From positions 34,510,894-34,574,893 of the forward strand of contig CM020618.1 in assembly GCA_009829735.1 (NCBI GenBank): a stretch of DNA of 64,000 bases, read 5' to 3'. Below, in pieces: positions 19,427 through 30,514 of the stretch. Source of the DNA: Pyropia yezoensis (Eukaryota > Rhodophyta > Bangiophyceae > Bangiales > Bangiaceae). The notes below the pieces were generated by a model. The model saw only the letters and a program-made list of their open reading frames with translations. It was not told the origin of the DNA and did no database searches. How positions within the stretch are numbered: the stretch's first letter is position 1; every line of letters begins with the position of its first letter. The position numbers and the translations under genes are program-made.

Positions 19427-21988
19427 ATGGAGTCGGCGGCGGCCGTCCCCCCCACCCCTTCCGGCGCGCACATGCGGGTCACCGCAGTGCGGCTTTTTAG
19501 CAACGGCATGGCGCACCTCGAGGCCGAGGCCACCGTGACCGGCGACGCCACCCTGTGCATCCCCGTCCGCACTGGCGCGATGAGCGACGTCCTCAAGTCC
19601 ATCTCCGTGGCCGACACGTCGGGGGGGGGCGGCTCCATCGCGTCGGTCGGCTACGAGTCCCCGGCGGGGGGGATGTACGCCGACGGGGCGGCAGCGGCCC
19701 TGGACATGGACCCCATCAATTCCTTGGTGCGGCTGCTCCGGGAGGCGCAGGGGGCGTCGGTGGCGCTCACCACGGCGGGTGGCGGGCAGGCCACGGTGTT
19801 GGGAAAGCTCATGGGGACGCAGCCGGTGTTGGCGCCGCGACCTTCAATGCTGCGGCCACCTGAATCGTCACCGCCTGGTGCGCCTAAAAAAGTCGGGCCT
19901 GACTTTGGCCCCCTCGGCCCGTTTGGCATGGTAGAGGCCTTAGATATGGACACTGTCGGTGACTCTCGGAAGGGTTTTCCGCTCCACGTGGCGGTCTTGG
20001 TGCTTACCGCCGCCGGCGAGGTGGTGACGGTACCGTTGGCATTTGTGACCGCCTTTCGCTTTGAGGACCCAACGTTGACGGCGACCATGAACGACATCCT
20101 GGACGGGCGGGCCGGCTTGGTGAAAGCTGAGCGCAAGCTCCTCTACGTACGCTGCGTCGGCACTGGTGAGCGCCGTATCGTTGCCCGCTGGTGCGTGGAG
20201 GCGCCCGTGTGGAAAACAACGTACCGGATATTCGCCGGAGGGGACGACGATGCCACGGGCGGTGCCCCCGCAGGTGACAGTGGCGACGGTTTAGCAGGCG
20301 GGGACTCGTCTCCCCCCCCTGCCACCCCACCGCCACCCCCACCGCCGCTGGTTATTCAGGGCTGGGCCATTATCGACAATGGATTTGAGCAGGATCTGAC
20401 CGACGTGCGCCTGTCACTGCTGTCGGGCATGGCGGTGTCCTTCAAGACCTCCCTGTTTGAGCGCCGTTTCAAGGCGCGAGTCACCGAGCCGACCGGCGAT
20501 GACGCGCCCGCCACGGGGCGAGTGTCGGAGGCAAATGCGCTCTTTGCGGCTCGCTCAGGCCGACCGCGTGAGGTCCGTCGCCGAGGCTTTGCGGCACAGG
20601 CTGCCTCTTGCGCATTGCCAAAGCCTTCACCCGCGGCGGCGGCGCCATTGAGCCTCGTGGTTGAGGAGGAGAATGTAGTGGACTTGGCCGACTTTGAAGG
20701 CGACGGGGCTGCTGCGGGAGGCGGGCCGCCGCGTGCCCCCCCCCCTGCGCTTGGTGGCTCTGCCGACGGCGTCGCCGCGACCACCAACTTGGCCGCGGCC
20801 GGTCGCCCCGCCGGCGAACACTTTGCCTACACCGTGGAAGCGCCGGTGAGCGTGCCGCGGCGACAGTCGGCCATGGTGCCCATCCTGGCTGCCCCTGTCA
20901 CGGGCGGCCGGGTGGCCCTCTACCGTGGGTCCATCCGGCGGGCCAACCCGCTGTCGGCCATCCTCTTCACCAACACGTCGGGCGCGACGCTCGAGGGCGG
21001 GCCCGTGACGGTCCTCCACAATGACTTGCTGGCCGGCGAAGCGATGCTCCGCTCCTGCCGCCCCGGAGACGTGCAGATCCTCCCCTACGCCGTCGACCTG
21101 GATGTCGACGCGGAGCAGACGGTGACCACGCCGTCGCCGCCGCCGGGTCGGTGCGCGGGGGGGCGTCTCGGTTGTTTCGGCCTTGGCGACTCAGATGAGG
21201 TCCACGAGCTGACGCTCGCCAACGGCGTGCTGGTGGCCAGGTCGTACCTCCTGCACCAAGTGGCCTACACGTTTACCAGCCGCCGAGGGCGACCGGTAGT
21301 GCTATATGTAGACCACACCAAGCCGCGCGGCTATGGCTTTCACGCCGCGGACGTGCGGGCGGGTCGGCCGGGCGTGCCCGCCGCCGCGGTGGGCAACTCC
21401 CCCCCGGCGGCAGCCGCGGCCGACCCCCACGGCGGTGGCGACGGCGGCCCGGCGGGGTCGGCCGCCGCGGGTGCGCCGACGCCGCTGACGCCGGCGGAGG
21501 AGGACGCTTCGACCTGCCGCTTCCGTCTGACGCTCCCGCCCGCCGCCCCCGGCGTCCGGTCCGTCACCACCCTGACCGTGACGGAGCGGTCGGAGCGGCG
21601 CTCCACCGTGCAGCTGGCCAACCTGTCTGACGACGCGGTCGGCGCGTGTGTGGCGGGGCGGCTGCTGTCAGCGGGCGCCGTCGCGACCATCCAGGCGCTC
21701 GCGGCGGCGCGGGGGCGGCTCGCCACCGCGCAGCGGTCGGTGGCGGCGCTCGAGGCGGAATCGGCAGAGGAGGCGGCAATGCAGGAGCGGCTGCGCGCCA
21801 ACCTGGGCGCCCTGGGGGGGGGCGCCCCGTCCACCGCCGAGGCCACCCTCCGCGCCCGCTACGTTACGGCCCTGTCAGACAGCGAGGACACGGTGGGGCG
21901 GCTGCGCGAGGAGCGGCGGCGGCGGGTGGCCGCCGTGGATGCCGCTCGGCAGGCCTTGGCCGACGCGGTGGCGGAGGCGCGCTTTTGA
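19427..21988 (+). CDS. DUF4139-type protein (about 853 aa)
   Basis: I chose ATG 19427 because conserved-looking sequence starts soon after it (VTAVRLFSNGMAHLEAEATVTGD, then an LPVR-like strand and MSDVLKS). Later, GERRIVARWCVEAPVWKTTYRI and IQGWAIIDNGFEQDLTDVRLSLLSGMAVSF match the pattern of the DUF4139 family (the family that includes bacterial MucoidyInhibitor A-like proteins), where the APVWxxxYR and GWAxVDN blocks are typical. The C-terminus has VxxSYLLHQVAYTF, a TLTVTERSERR strand, and a coiled-coil stretch from about 21690 to 21980 (LAAARGRLATAQRSVAALEAE, RLREERRRRVAAVDAARQAL). Pro/Gly/Ala-rich inserts separate the blocks. The family is widespread, and its biochemical role is not settled. 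There is no intron. It is convergent with the ion-channel gene, 314 bp from stop to stop. Confidence 0.8.
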   Translation: MESAAAVPPTPSGAHMRVTAVRLFSNGMAHLEAEATVTGDATLCIPVRTGAMSDVLKSISVADTSGGGGSIASVGYESPAGGMYADGAAAALDMDPINSLVRLLREAQGASVALTTAGGGQATVLGKLMGTQPVLAPRPSMLRPPESSPPGAPKKVGPDFGPLGPFGMVEALDMDTVGDSRKGFPLHVAVLVLTAAGEVVTVPLAFVTAFRFEDPTLTATMNDILDGRAGLVKAERKLLYVRCVGTGERRIVARWCVEAPVWKTTYRIFAGGDDDATGGAPAGDSGDGLAGGDSSPPPATPPPPPPPLVIQGWAIIDNGFEQDLTDVRLSLLSGMAVSFKTSLFERRFKARVTEPTGDDAPATGRVSEANALFAARSGRPREVRRRGFAAQAASCALPKPSPAAAAPLSLVVEEENVVDLADFEGDGAAAGGGPPRAPPPALGGSADGVAATTNLAAAGRPAGEHFAYTVEAPVSVPRRQSAMVPILAAPVTGGRVALYRGSIRRANPLSAILFTNTSGATLEGGPVTVLHNDLLAGEAMLRSCRPGDVQILPYAVDLDVDAEQTVTTPSPPPGRCAGGRLGCFGLGDSDEVHELTLANGVLVARSYLLHQVAYTFTSRRGRPVVLYVDHTKPRGYGFHAADVRAGRPGVPAAAVGNSPPAAAAADPHGGGDGGPAGSAAAGAPTPLTPAEEDASTCRFRLTLPPAAPGVRSVTTLTVTERSERRSTVQLANLSDDAVGACVAGRLLSAGAVATIQALAAARGRLATAQRSVAALEAESAEEAAMQERLRANLGALGGGAPSTAEATLRARYVTALSDSEDTVGRLREERRRRVAAVDAARQALADAVAEARF

Positions 21989-22302
21989 GCGGGCGATAGG
22001 CGCAGGGGGTGGGGGGGGCTGGGTGGGGGGGAAACTGCACGTGCTCGTGCCACATGCTCCCCGCTCCTTTTATCATGTCACGTTCTTAGGGCACCCTTTT
22101 GTTTGTGTCTGTGTGTTGGGTGAGAGGCAACGCTCTTGTTGGGGTGTGGCTTGACCAGTGACAGAGTCATGGTACATCCTTGTGTTTAGTGCATACACTG
22201 GCCTTGAAGGTTGCTGAGGTATTGGTGGTCGCCCATGGAAAGCCTGCGTGGCGCGCCCCCCCCCCCCAACCACCCTCACCCCCCCCCTCCCCCCACGTCT
22301 CC

Positions 22303-23589
22303 TCACATGTCCACGCTAAACTCGCGGCCCGACGCCCGCTGGACGGCCTTAACAAAGCCGCTGCCAATGACCGCGGTGGGCACCGCAAAGACGGCGACCG
22401 CGACAATGGCGATAAAGCCGGCGACGACCTGGCCCTTGGCGGTGAATTCCGCGAGCGGGTACTCGCCAGTGAGCATGAGGAGCGTCGGGAAGAGCGACGC
22501 GGGGATGGACTGGAAGAAATTGCCGAGTGCGGGGTTGTCCACTTCGGTCAAGTACAAGAGCGTTGCAAAGGTGACCCAAAACATGAACGCGTAGAAGGAC
22601 TACGGTCGGGAAAGGAAGCACAGGGGGGGAGGGGGGCGGTACGGTCGCCGGAGAATCCATAAAGAGGGTGCAGACGGGGAACCAACACCAGTCGAAAATA
22701 ACGCGAACACCCGAGCCACCGAGCCACCCACGTTAGCAGCAGGAACAGCCTCTGTGTAGGTGCGACTGTCAACCTTCCCTCCCAGCTGGTCCCTGGTTCC
22801 TCGCCAGTCGCGGTCCTCACCTCAGCCAAAATGGACAATCCCCCTGCTCCCTGAGCACCCCATCCACCCCCAACTCATGCATACGAGCGCGCAAAAGCAG
22901 CCACCCCCCACTCCCCACCCCCCCCCGCCCCCCCCCCCCCTTCCCCCCCCCCCTTCCCCCCCTCCCCCCAACCGCCGCTCCGAACGTACCGTCGCGATCA
23001 GCAACGTGGAGTTCTCCCGCAGCACTTCGGCGAGGAGCCCAAACGCGCTAATGTACTTTTCCGCCTTGAGGAGCCGGAACAGCCGAAACACCCGGAGGGC
23101 GGTGGTAAAGTCGGGGGACTCGGGCACCCCCGGCATGACCGCCACCCACCAGGGCAGGATACTGGCCAGGTCAACAAGCAGGAAAAAGCGCGACGCGTAC
23201 GTCAGGCGCCCCTTGAGCGGCCCCGCCGCCGCGATGGCCGGCTCCTCCATGCACGCCCACACTCGCGCCGCGTACTCGACGGTAAAGATGAGGACTGACG
23301 CCGCCTCCAGCGCCTCAAACACCGCCGAGTAGGTGTCCCCCCAGCGCTCGCAGGCCGACCCAAAGCACTTGCCCGACGTTGGCACCGTCGACGCCATCAG
23401 CGCGGCGACATTGACAAAGATGAGCGCCAGCAGCGCGTACTCAATCGCCGAGTCCATCTCCCCCTCAACGGCCACGTACGTCCACCGCCGCAGGCGGGCG
23501 AGCGTGGCGTTGGAGGGCGAAGAGGAGGGGGAAGCGGGGGGGGCGCCCCCGCCCCCCCCCGCTGCCAGCAGGGACGACCGCTCGTCCAT
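22303..23589 (-). CDS. Voltage-gated-type six-helix ion channel, two exons (about 298 aa)
   Basis: Exon 1 is 23589-22990 and exon 2 is 22599-22303, with a 390-bp GT-AG intron (5' GTACGT, 3' CCGTAG) in phase 0. ATG 23589 (MDERSSLL) was chosen because only Gly/Pro-rich sequence lies upstream. Exon 1 holds S1 (IEYALLALIFVNVAALMAS), S2 (ASVLIFTVEYAARVW), S3 (FFLLVDLASILPWWVAV) and an S4 with four basic residues spaced by three (LRVFRLFRLLKAEKY). Exon 2 holds S5 (FMFWVTFATLLYLTE), the pore helix and loop (PASLFPTLLMLTGEYPLAEF) and S6 (IAIVAVAVFAVPTAVIGSGFV). The loop has LTGEYP where a K+ channel has TVGYG, so selectivity cannot be assigned. There is almost no cytoplasmic C-terminus (about 20 residues). 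It is one subunit of a probable tetramer in a membrane. Confidence 0.82.
22600..22989 (-). other. Intron of the ion-channel gene
   Basis: 5' splice site GTACGT at 22989-22984 and AG ending at 22600. Joining keeps the frame between S4/linker and S5. Long C runs (on plus) lie near the 5' splice site. Read straight through, the frame continues as low-complexity sequence. Confidence 0.75.
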
Positions 23590-26500
23590 GGCGGCGGCGA
23601 AGGACAGCTCAAAAAGCAGCAGAGATACGGGTGGGCAGGAACACCGCAGGAGTGGGGGCACCCGGGCAGTGCAAAAAGAAGGGCGGGGGGGGGGGGGGGG
23701 GAGGGGGGGGGGGGGGGGGTGGGAATCAAATGATGGAAGGGGGGGGGGGGGAGGGGGCAGGGGGCGGGGACGGAGGAACCAATGGAGGAGACGTTCAACC
23801 AGCGTAGGGGGGCGGGGGGAAGCCCACCGCCCCAACAGCGCCCCTGCACGCGGCGGGGGACGGCAATCGGCAGGGGCTGTCGCCGCGGCGGCGGCGCCAC
23901 GCGGGCGGCGGCGGCGGCGGCGGTGGCAAGCGGCAGCGTCGGCGGCCGGCAGCGGCGGTCGACGGCAATGGCGGGAGCGGCGGCCGCGCGAGGGGGGGCA
24001 CGGCTGCCGGCGACGCAGGCGGGCGGCCGCGCGCGGGCGGGCGGCCGCGCGCGGGCGGGCGGGCGGGCAGGCGGGGGCGCGCAGGCGGGTGAGCGAGGCG
24101 GCAAGTGGGAGGGGGAGGGGGAGGGAGGGGGGGGGGGGGGGGGAGCGGGCGGGCGGCAGCGTGGCGGGCGGGCGAGGCTGCCGTCGCGGCGCGGGCGGAT
24201 CCCGGCGGCGGTCTGGCTGGCGACGCCCCCCGCCTGCGCGCGGCGACTGGCAGCTCCCCCCCGTGGGTGCCCATCGGCCCGAGCAGCAACTGTACTGTAC
24301 ATATAGCACTATTACACACCGGGGGTGGGGTAGAAAGACAGAGGGGCCCCTGGACGGCTGTTGCGCCACAGGTCCTGGGATCCCCTCCCCGCACGCCCCC
24401 AGCACCCCCCTCCCCCCCCCCCCCCCCCCCCGGGCGACCGTGTCCCGGCGAATGAAGGGGGGGGGCGGTGCGCGAAGCCGGTTTGCAGCACAGCGGCCCC
24501 GCCGTGCCGCCGCTGGCCCGCTGGCCTTGTCCATGGCGCGACAGGGGCGGCGGCGGGGCGGGGCGCCCCGCAGAGCCCGCGCCGCCCGCTTGCGGGCCAC
24601 GAGCCGCGGCGGGGCGGCCAAGATCGGGGCGGTGCGGCCCGCGGGGGGGGCGGGGGGGGGTGGGGGGGGGGGGGGGGGGTGGATGCGCCGGGCGTGGAGC
24701 GGGCGGGGTCCCCCCCCTCCCCACCCCCCCCCCCCCCCACCTTGCCCCCCCCCCGCTTTGCCGTTGCCCCCGCCCTCTCCTTCCTTGACGACCCCCCTCC
24801 AGCCGTACGCACACCACAACCCTTCCCGCCGCCGCGGCGGCCACCCTTTGCGTACATGGTCGGCGGGCGGCGGTGGCGGTGGCGGGGGGGGGGGCGCGCC
24901 TTTGAGCCCACGTGGGTCCCACGCCCAGCTGTGCAGGGAATGTGGTGGTGGCTGAGCTGGGGAGGGGTGCCCCTCCAGCAAAGGGAGGGGGGGAGCCGGA
25001 GGGCGGGCGGCCGCCCGCGGCGCGGCGGCCGCCGTGGGAGACGACGGCCGGCGGTGCCGGGTCCCCCCGACCGCACCCGCCGACGGTGGGCGGGTCGGCC
25101 CCGTGCGGCTCACGGCACGGCCGGACGTCCATCGTACGCCGTGGTGGGCGTATGTCTGTACGTACGCACGGAGGCGGAGGCGTGCGCCCACACCGCCGCC
25201 TGCGCGGGGGCACTCCCGCCAAAGGTGTGCTGTACTGTGTACTTCTATGTACATACAGACAGGCGCGCACACCCCACGTTCTCGCTGCGAGAGAGCGCGT
25301 GCAGCACCGCCGCGCGCTCCCGTATGATGGGGGGGTAAGGTCGTGCCCGCCCACCCCCCCCCCCCCCCCCCCCCCCCCGAGAGCCTTGCTGTGCCACTGC
25401 CGTACCGCCGCCAAAGAGCAAAAAAAAAGAAACAGCATGCCTGCTGCCGCCGGTTGGACAGGATTCTCTCCCTGGGTGCTGTTGCCGAGGCAGGTGGGGC
25501 GGGGGGGTGGTGGCTTGGGCTTGGCGCCCGTCCCTTTGGAACGCGACGACGCTGTCGCGCTCGCCGCTGGGGCGGGAGGATTCACCGTCTGGGACTGCGG
25601 CCGCGCCAGTTCGTCCTTGTCAACCACGGGCAAACGGCCTGGGCGGTGCTCCGCTGGGACGCCTTCCTCTTTGGCTTTTCCCACCATGGCCATGGCGGGG
25701 GGCGCACAGTGGAGCAGAGGGGCTGCGTGGGGGGGGGGGGGGGTTGTCCTGCATCCATCCTACGTCGCTGCCGCACTCGTGCAGCTCACGCGTCCATGGT
25801 CGGCGGCGGTAGGGACGGGTGCAGCCGCCGGTGGCTGCGCCCGCGCTGGAGCGCACGACAGCGCCAAGAGGGACGAGGGGAAGGTCGGCCCGTCATGACG
25901 GAAACGGCTGGCGCCACCCTGCCCCCCAAACCGCCTGGCCGGGTTGGCCCCGGTGAGTACGACGGGTAGAGCTGTCGCGCGGCCTTGGACCTTTTTTTTT
26001 TTTTTTTTGGGGGGGGGGGGGGGGGGGTAGCAGCGGCCAGTGCGGCAGCAGAGAGATAGAGGGAGAGGCAAGGGCGTTTTCCACGGACACGGCGTGGACG
26101 CTCGTGGACGGGCCTGCCCTTTGTTTTAGGGGGGCAGGGCATGCGGCGGCGGCTGTGGAGGGCGCTGCCCCACCCCCGCTGTCCCCATGGTCGACGACGC
26201 GCGTGCGCCGCCCGCCGCGGGGGCCACCACCACCACCACCCTCCACCTCCACGCGCTTCGCCCCGCTGGGGGGGGGGGGCGGAGGGGGGGCCTGCCGCCC
26301 CAACGCCATCCCCACCGGCGTCCCCCCCTTACACCCCCCCACCGCAGCCCCACCTTTCCGTACAGCCGCCGCGGCGGCCAACCCACCCCACCCGCCACCG
26401 TCTGTCCCTCCCCCCATGCCTCGCACACCTGCAGCCGCGCGGGGGCGGGGGGGAGGCGACGGCGACGGACGGGCCCACCGTGCAACGGGACGCTGCCATC

Positions 26501-27326
26501 CACACCGCCACCGCAGCGCGGCGTGCGCGGGTGGCTTCCGTTCTTTTCTCCCCCCACCGCCGCCGCCGCCGTCGCCGCCACCCAAACGGGGGCGCGCGCG
26601 TCGGCAGCCACCACCTCCTTCCCCCGCTACGGGACCCCCCCCCGCCTCTCGCCCCCCCCCCACCCCCCCCCCCCCCCCCGCCCCCGCTGACCGGGCAACG
26701 TTGGCAACGGGCGTATCGGGGCAAGGGAAAGAGGCTGTGTGCCCGGCGACGGTCGCTGCCTGCCGCTGTGGGAGCGGCCGGGAGGGGGGGGGAGGGGAGT
26801 GGGGGGGGGGGGGGGGGGGAGGGTGGGGGGTGCCCACGGTCACGACAAGTCCTCCACTTCCGCTCCCCACCGCCGTCCCCGTCCCCCCCCCCCCCCCCGC
26901 GCCCCAATTTTCCTCCGGTCGTGCCGCTGGCGTCGCTGGTGTGGCGCAGAGCTCTGTAACGGGGGGCGCCGCGGGGGTGGGGGGGGACAAGGCGACGGGA
27001 CGGGCGGGGAAGGGGAAGGGGTGGAGGGGGGAGAGGGGGGTAGGGAGCCGTTCCAAAGGCGCAGCAGCGGCGGCCGGCGCCCCGCTGCCGCCCGTGCCAC
27101 CGTCGGCGGCGGCGGCAGCGGCGACAGTGGGGGCGGCCGGTGCCGCCCGTGGCAGCGGCGCATTGGGGACAGAGCGGGGGACGGAAGCGAGGCGGCTGCT
27201 CCCGCCCTCCCTCCCCCCGCCATCCCCCCTCTGTGTCCATGGCGGCGCGCAGCTGTGGGTGCGGTACACAGCTCTGCCGCCCCAGGGCTTGTATGGCGTC
27301 CGCGAGGGGGTGTCCCCCCCCCCTCC

Positions 27327-27361
<35 letters not shown>

Positions 27362-29659
27362 ACTTCTTCTTTCCCGAGAGGTCAGAGCAGGTTGTTGCCC
27401 CCCCCCCCCCGCCGCCTAATCCGGCCCACAGCGCGGGGTGCCAACCGGCTGTGCCGGCGATGCAGGCGTAGAGGTAGGTACGTACACAGGTAGGAGGGAC
27501 GAGGGGGCACGTTGACCGGCGCTGTCGACCAGCACTGGGCGGCTGGACAGGGGCCCCCCCCCCCCCCCCCTTTGGACGGGCAGGGGGGGATGATGGGTGG
27601 CGGGTGGCCTAGATGGAGACCGCCGCGGCCGGCCGCGGGAGGCGGCGCCCGCCCACCGGCGGTGCGTCGGTGGCGCGGGGCGGGGGGGGGGCGGCAGCAG
27701 CGCCGCCGGCGGTGCCGCCACGACGGCTGCGGGCGCGGCCTCGGGACCGGCAGGCAGCAGGCGGTGGCCGCCGCTGCGCCGTGCACGTCCCACGGCAACG
27801 AGCGGCAGACGGTCAGCGGATGCGCGGGGCGCCCCACAAGCCAATTCCGTCGCCGGTCCCCCCTCCCCGCCTTTGCCCCCGCGACGCCGCCCCCTCCCCC
27901 GCCCCTCCCCCCCACCCAGCACCCGCACCGCCGCCACGCATCGGCCCGCCTTGGCCAGCACTGGTCCGCCTCCTCCTCGCCATTCCCCCACCCCCCCCCG
28001 ACCCCCGCCCCCCCCGCCCTCCATTCCCTTTCGTCACCCCCCACCCCCCTCCTTCGTCCAATGCCTCCTCCTCTTCCCCACACCCAAACGCCGCTCCTCC
28101 CGGCCGCGACCCAGCCGCCACACACACCCCCCCCCCCCCGCCCCCACCCCCCCCCCCCCCCCACCTACTACCCCCACCGTCGCCGACACGGCACATTGGC
28201 CCCCCCCGGTCGGTCCTCCCCTCCACTCCCGCGCCGCCGCCCCCACCCCCCCCCCCCCCCCCACTACCCCACCTGCTGCTTCCTCTTCTGTCCTCTGCCA
28301 CTGGCGCGGGGGGGGGGGGGGGGTGCCTGTGCGTGTGGCGGCGACAGCAGGCGGGGACGGGCGGGCACTGCCGGTGCCTGCCTGCCGCCGCCGCCAGGGG
28401 CGTGGCCGCCATTGTCGCTGCTGCCGCCGCCCCACGCCTCCCGCGCGGCCGTCACGGACACTCTGGGGTTGAGGGAGCGGGGGGGGGGTGGGGAAGATGG
28501 GTTGTGGGGGGGATGGGGGGGGGGTGGCGGCGTGTACATACTGTATGTACAGCGTGGCGTGGTCGTACGGACACTGGAGTGCATGCCAGGGCGAGTTGTG
28601 GGTGGGGGGGTGGGGGGGGGGGGGGGGGGACGGTGGGGGTGGGAGGGGAGGGGGGGGGGCACCCCCTCCCCCCTCTCCTCCCCCCTTTTTCCTGCGACGG
28701 CGGGCCTGGGGGGGGGGGGACGGGCCGGCTGGGGTAGCTTGTGGTGGGGGTGGTCGCGGCTGGGGGGGGGGAGGGGGTGGGGTGGGGTGAGGGGCGGCGG
28801 CCCCCCGCCCTTGCGCCCGCCGTGGCCAGGGGCGGGTGGGGGGGGGGGGGGGGGGGTGAGGAGACGCGGCGCGCCCTGTGGCCGTCTGTCTGTCAGCGGC
28901 GGGAGTGGGACGCCGAGGGGGAGAGAGAGGAGGAGGAGGGGGGGGGGGGGGGGGGTGGGGGGGGTGGGTGGGTGGGCCCCGCCGGCCGACCGGTGAGGTG
29001 CCACCGCCGCCACCCCCACCCCCACCGCCGGCACCACCACGCTCTCCCACCGCCGTGCGGGCGTCGGCGGTCGTCCCGCGCGGGCGGGGGGCGCGGTGGG
29101 TGCGTTGGGCGGGGGTGTACGGCCCCACGAGGAGGAGGGGTGGGGTGATGGGGGGGGTGGGGGGGTGGGGGGGGGGGTGGGGGTCAGACGGGGCTAGTGG
29201 CGGCGGTCGCCGCGGGCGGGGACGTGAGGGGGGGTGAGGGGGGGGGGGGGGAGGGGGGGGGAGGTGGTGACGCTGGTGGGGGGACAAGGCCCCGCCGCCC
29301 CGCCGGCGGCGCCTCGTTGGGCACCGCCGTCCTCGGCGAGACGGGGCACAGCGGCAGCGGCGGCGGCGGCAGCCCCCCCCCCCTCCCGCCGTTCCTCCCC
29401 CCCCCCCCCCCGCCCCCCGCCACCCCCACTCCTGGCCCCGCCATCCCCACCCGCCTGGTGGGGAGCGCTCCCCCACCCACACCCCAACGGCCAGCCGCGT
29501 CTGGCCCCGCCCGCCCGCCCGCCGACGGCCGGGGGCGAGCAGCCGTGGCCGTGCCGTCGCGGCCGTGCCTACCGCCCTAGTAGTGTGTGGGGGGGGGCGG
29601 CGGCACGGGCTGGCGGCGGTAGCGGTGGAGAAGTTGGGTGGAGCGGCCGGCGCTGTGGT

Positions 29660-29690
<31 letters not shown>

Positions 29691-29782
29691 GGTGGTGGGC
29701 GGGTGACCCCGCACCTTGTTTGGTACCCCTGCAAAAAAAACAGGCAGACGGCGCGGCCGGCAGGCGGCCGGGCGTGAGCGCC
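23590..29782. repeat. Homopolymer-rich region without a clear gene
   Basis: Dozens of G or C runs of 8 or more bases, including about 34 C at 27328-27361 and 30 G at 29660-29689. All six frames stay open for hundreds of codons because runs and CG-rich triplets lack stops. Those frames are Gly, Pro, Arg or Ala homopolymers and I do not call them genes. Part of 23590-24300 is presumably the promoter and leader of the channel gene; a TATA-like TATATAGC lies at 24300-24307. Run lengths may be unreliable in the assembly. Confidence 0.7.
25390..25980. other. Unresolved, less repetitive island inside the homopolymer region
   Basis: About 590 bp here have normal complexity and open frames on both strands. 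The minus frame from ATG 25693 (MAMVGKAKEEGVPAEHR) has a usual amino acid mix for about 85 codons before a C-rich stretch. A plus frame reads FVLVNHGQTAWAVLRWDAFLFGF. Either could be an exon. I recognise neither. Confidence 0.3.
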
Positions 29783-30159
29783 ATGACGGCGGCGGCGGCG
29801 GCAGCAGCGGCGGCAGCGGCGGCAGACGGGGGTGGCAGCAGCAGCAGCGGCGGCGGTGGTGGTGGTGGTGGTGGTGGCGGCGGCTGCGGCGGCGGCGGCG
29901 GCGGCGGCGGCGGCTGCGACGGGGGTGGGGGTGGGGGTGGGCGGGGGGTGGACGGCGGCAGCGGCGCTGGTGCCGCCACGCCGTGCGCTGCGTGTGGCGG
30001 CGGGGGGCCCGCGGCGCCCCTCCGCCCGCCGTGGCAGGGGCACTGGCGGCGGCGGCGGCGGCGGTGGCTGCTGCTGCGGGCGGGGGGGGGCGGCGGCTGC
30101 CGGTCGGCCGCCGCGGTGGTGGGCACCCTCGTCGGGGTGGCCACGGCGGCGGCGGCGGC

Positions 30160-30192
<33 letters not shown>

Positions 30193-30483
30193 AGCGGCGG
30201 CGGTGGCGGTGCCCGGCGGCGGCGGCGGCGGCGGTGGCGTGCCGACGGTCGTCGACGGGGGGGTAGCGGCGGTTGGTCGGGCGGGGCGGCTGCTCCCGCC
30301 GGGCGCCCGCCAGTGGCCGCGGGGGGGGCTGGGGGGGGCGCCGCCGCCGCTGGCGTCTGGGCCCCCCACCGCGACGCCACGGGGGGGGCCCGCCGCTGGG
30401 CGGCCCGGGCGGCTGCCCCCCCCGCCGACGGTCCGCCAGTCGGGGGAGGGGCTGGAGGTGGAGGCGGCGCTCGTGACGGGCGC

Positions 30484-30514
<31 letters not shown>

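Noticed and set aside
22822..25272. 816-codon minus frame as a single channel gene
   Set aside because: Only the last 200 codons look like protein. Upstream is homopolymer, and after the S4 region the frame runs into the intron at GTACGT.
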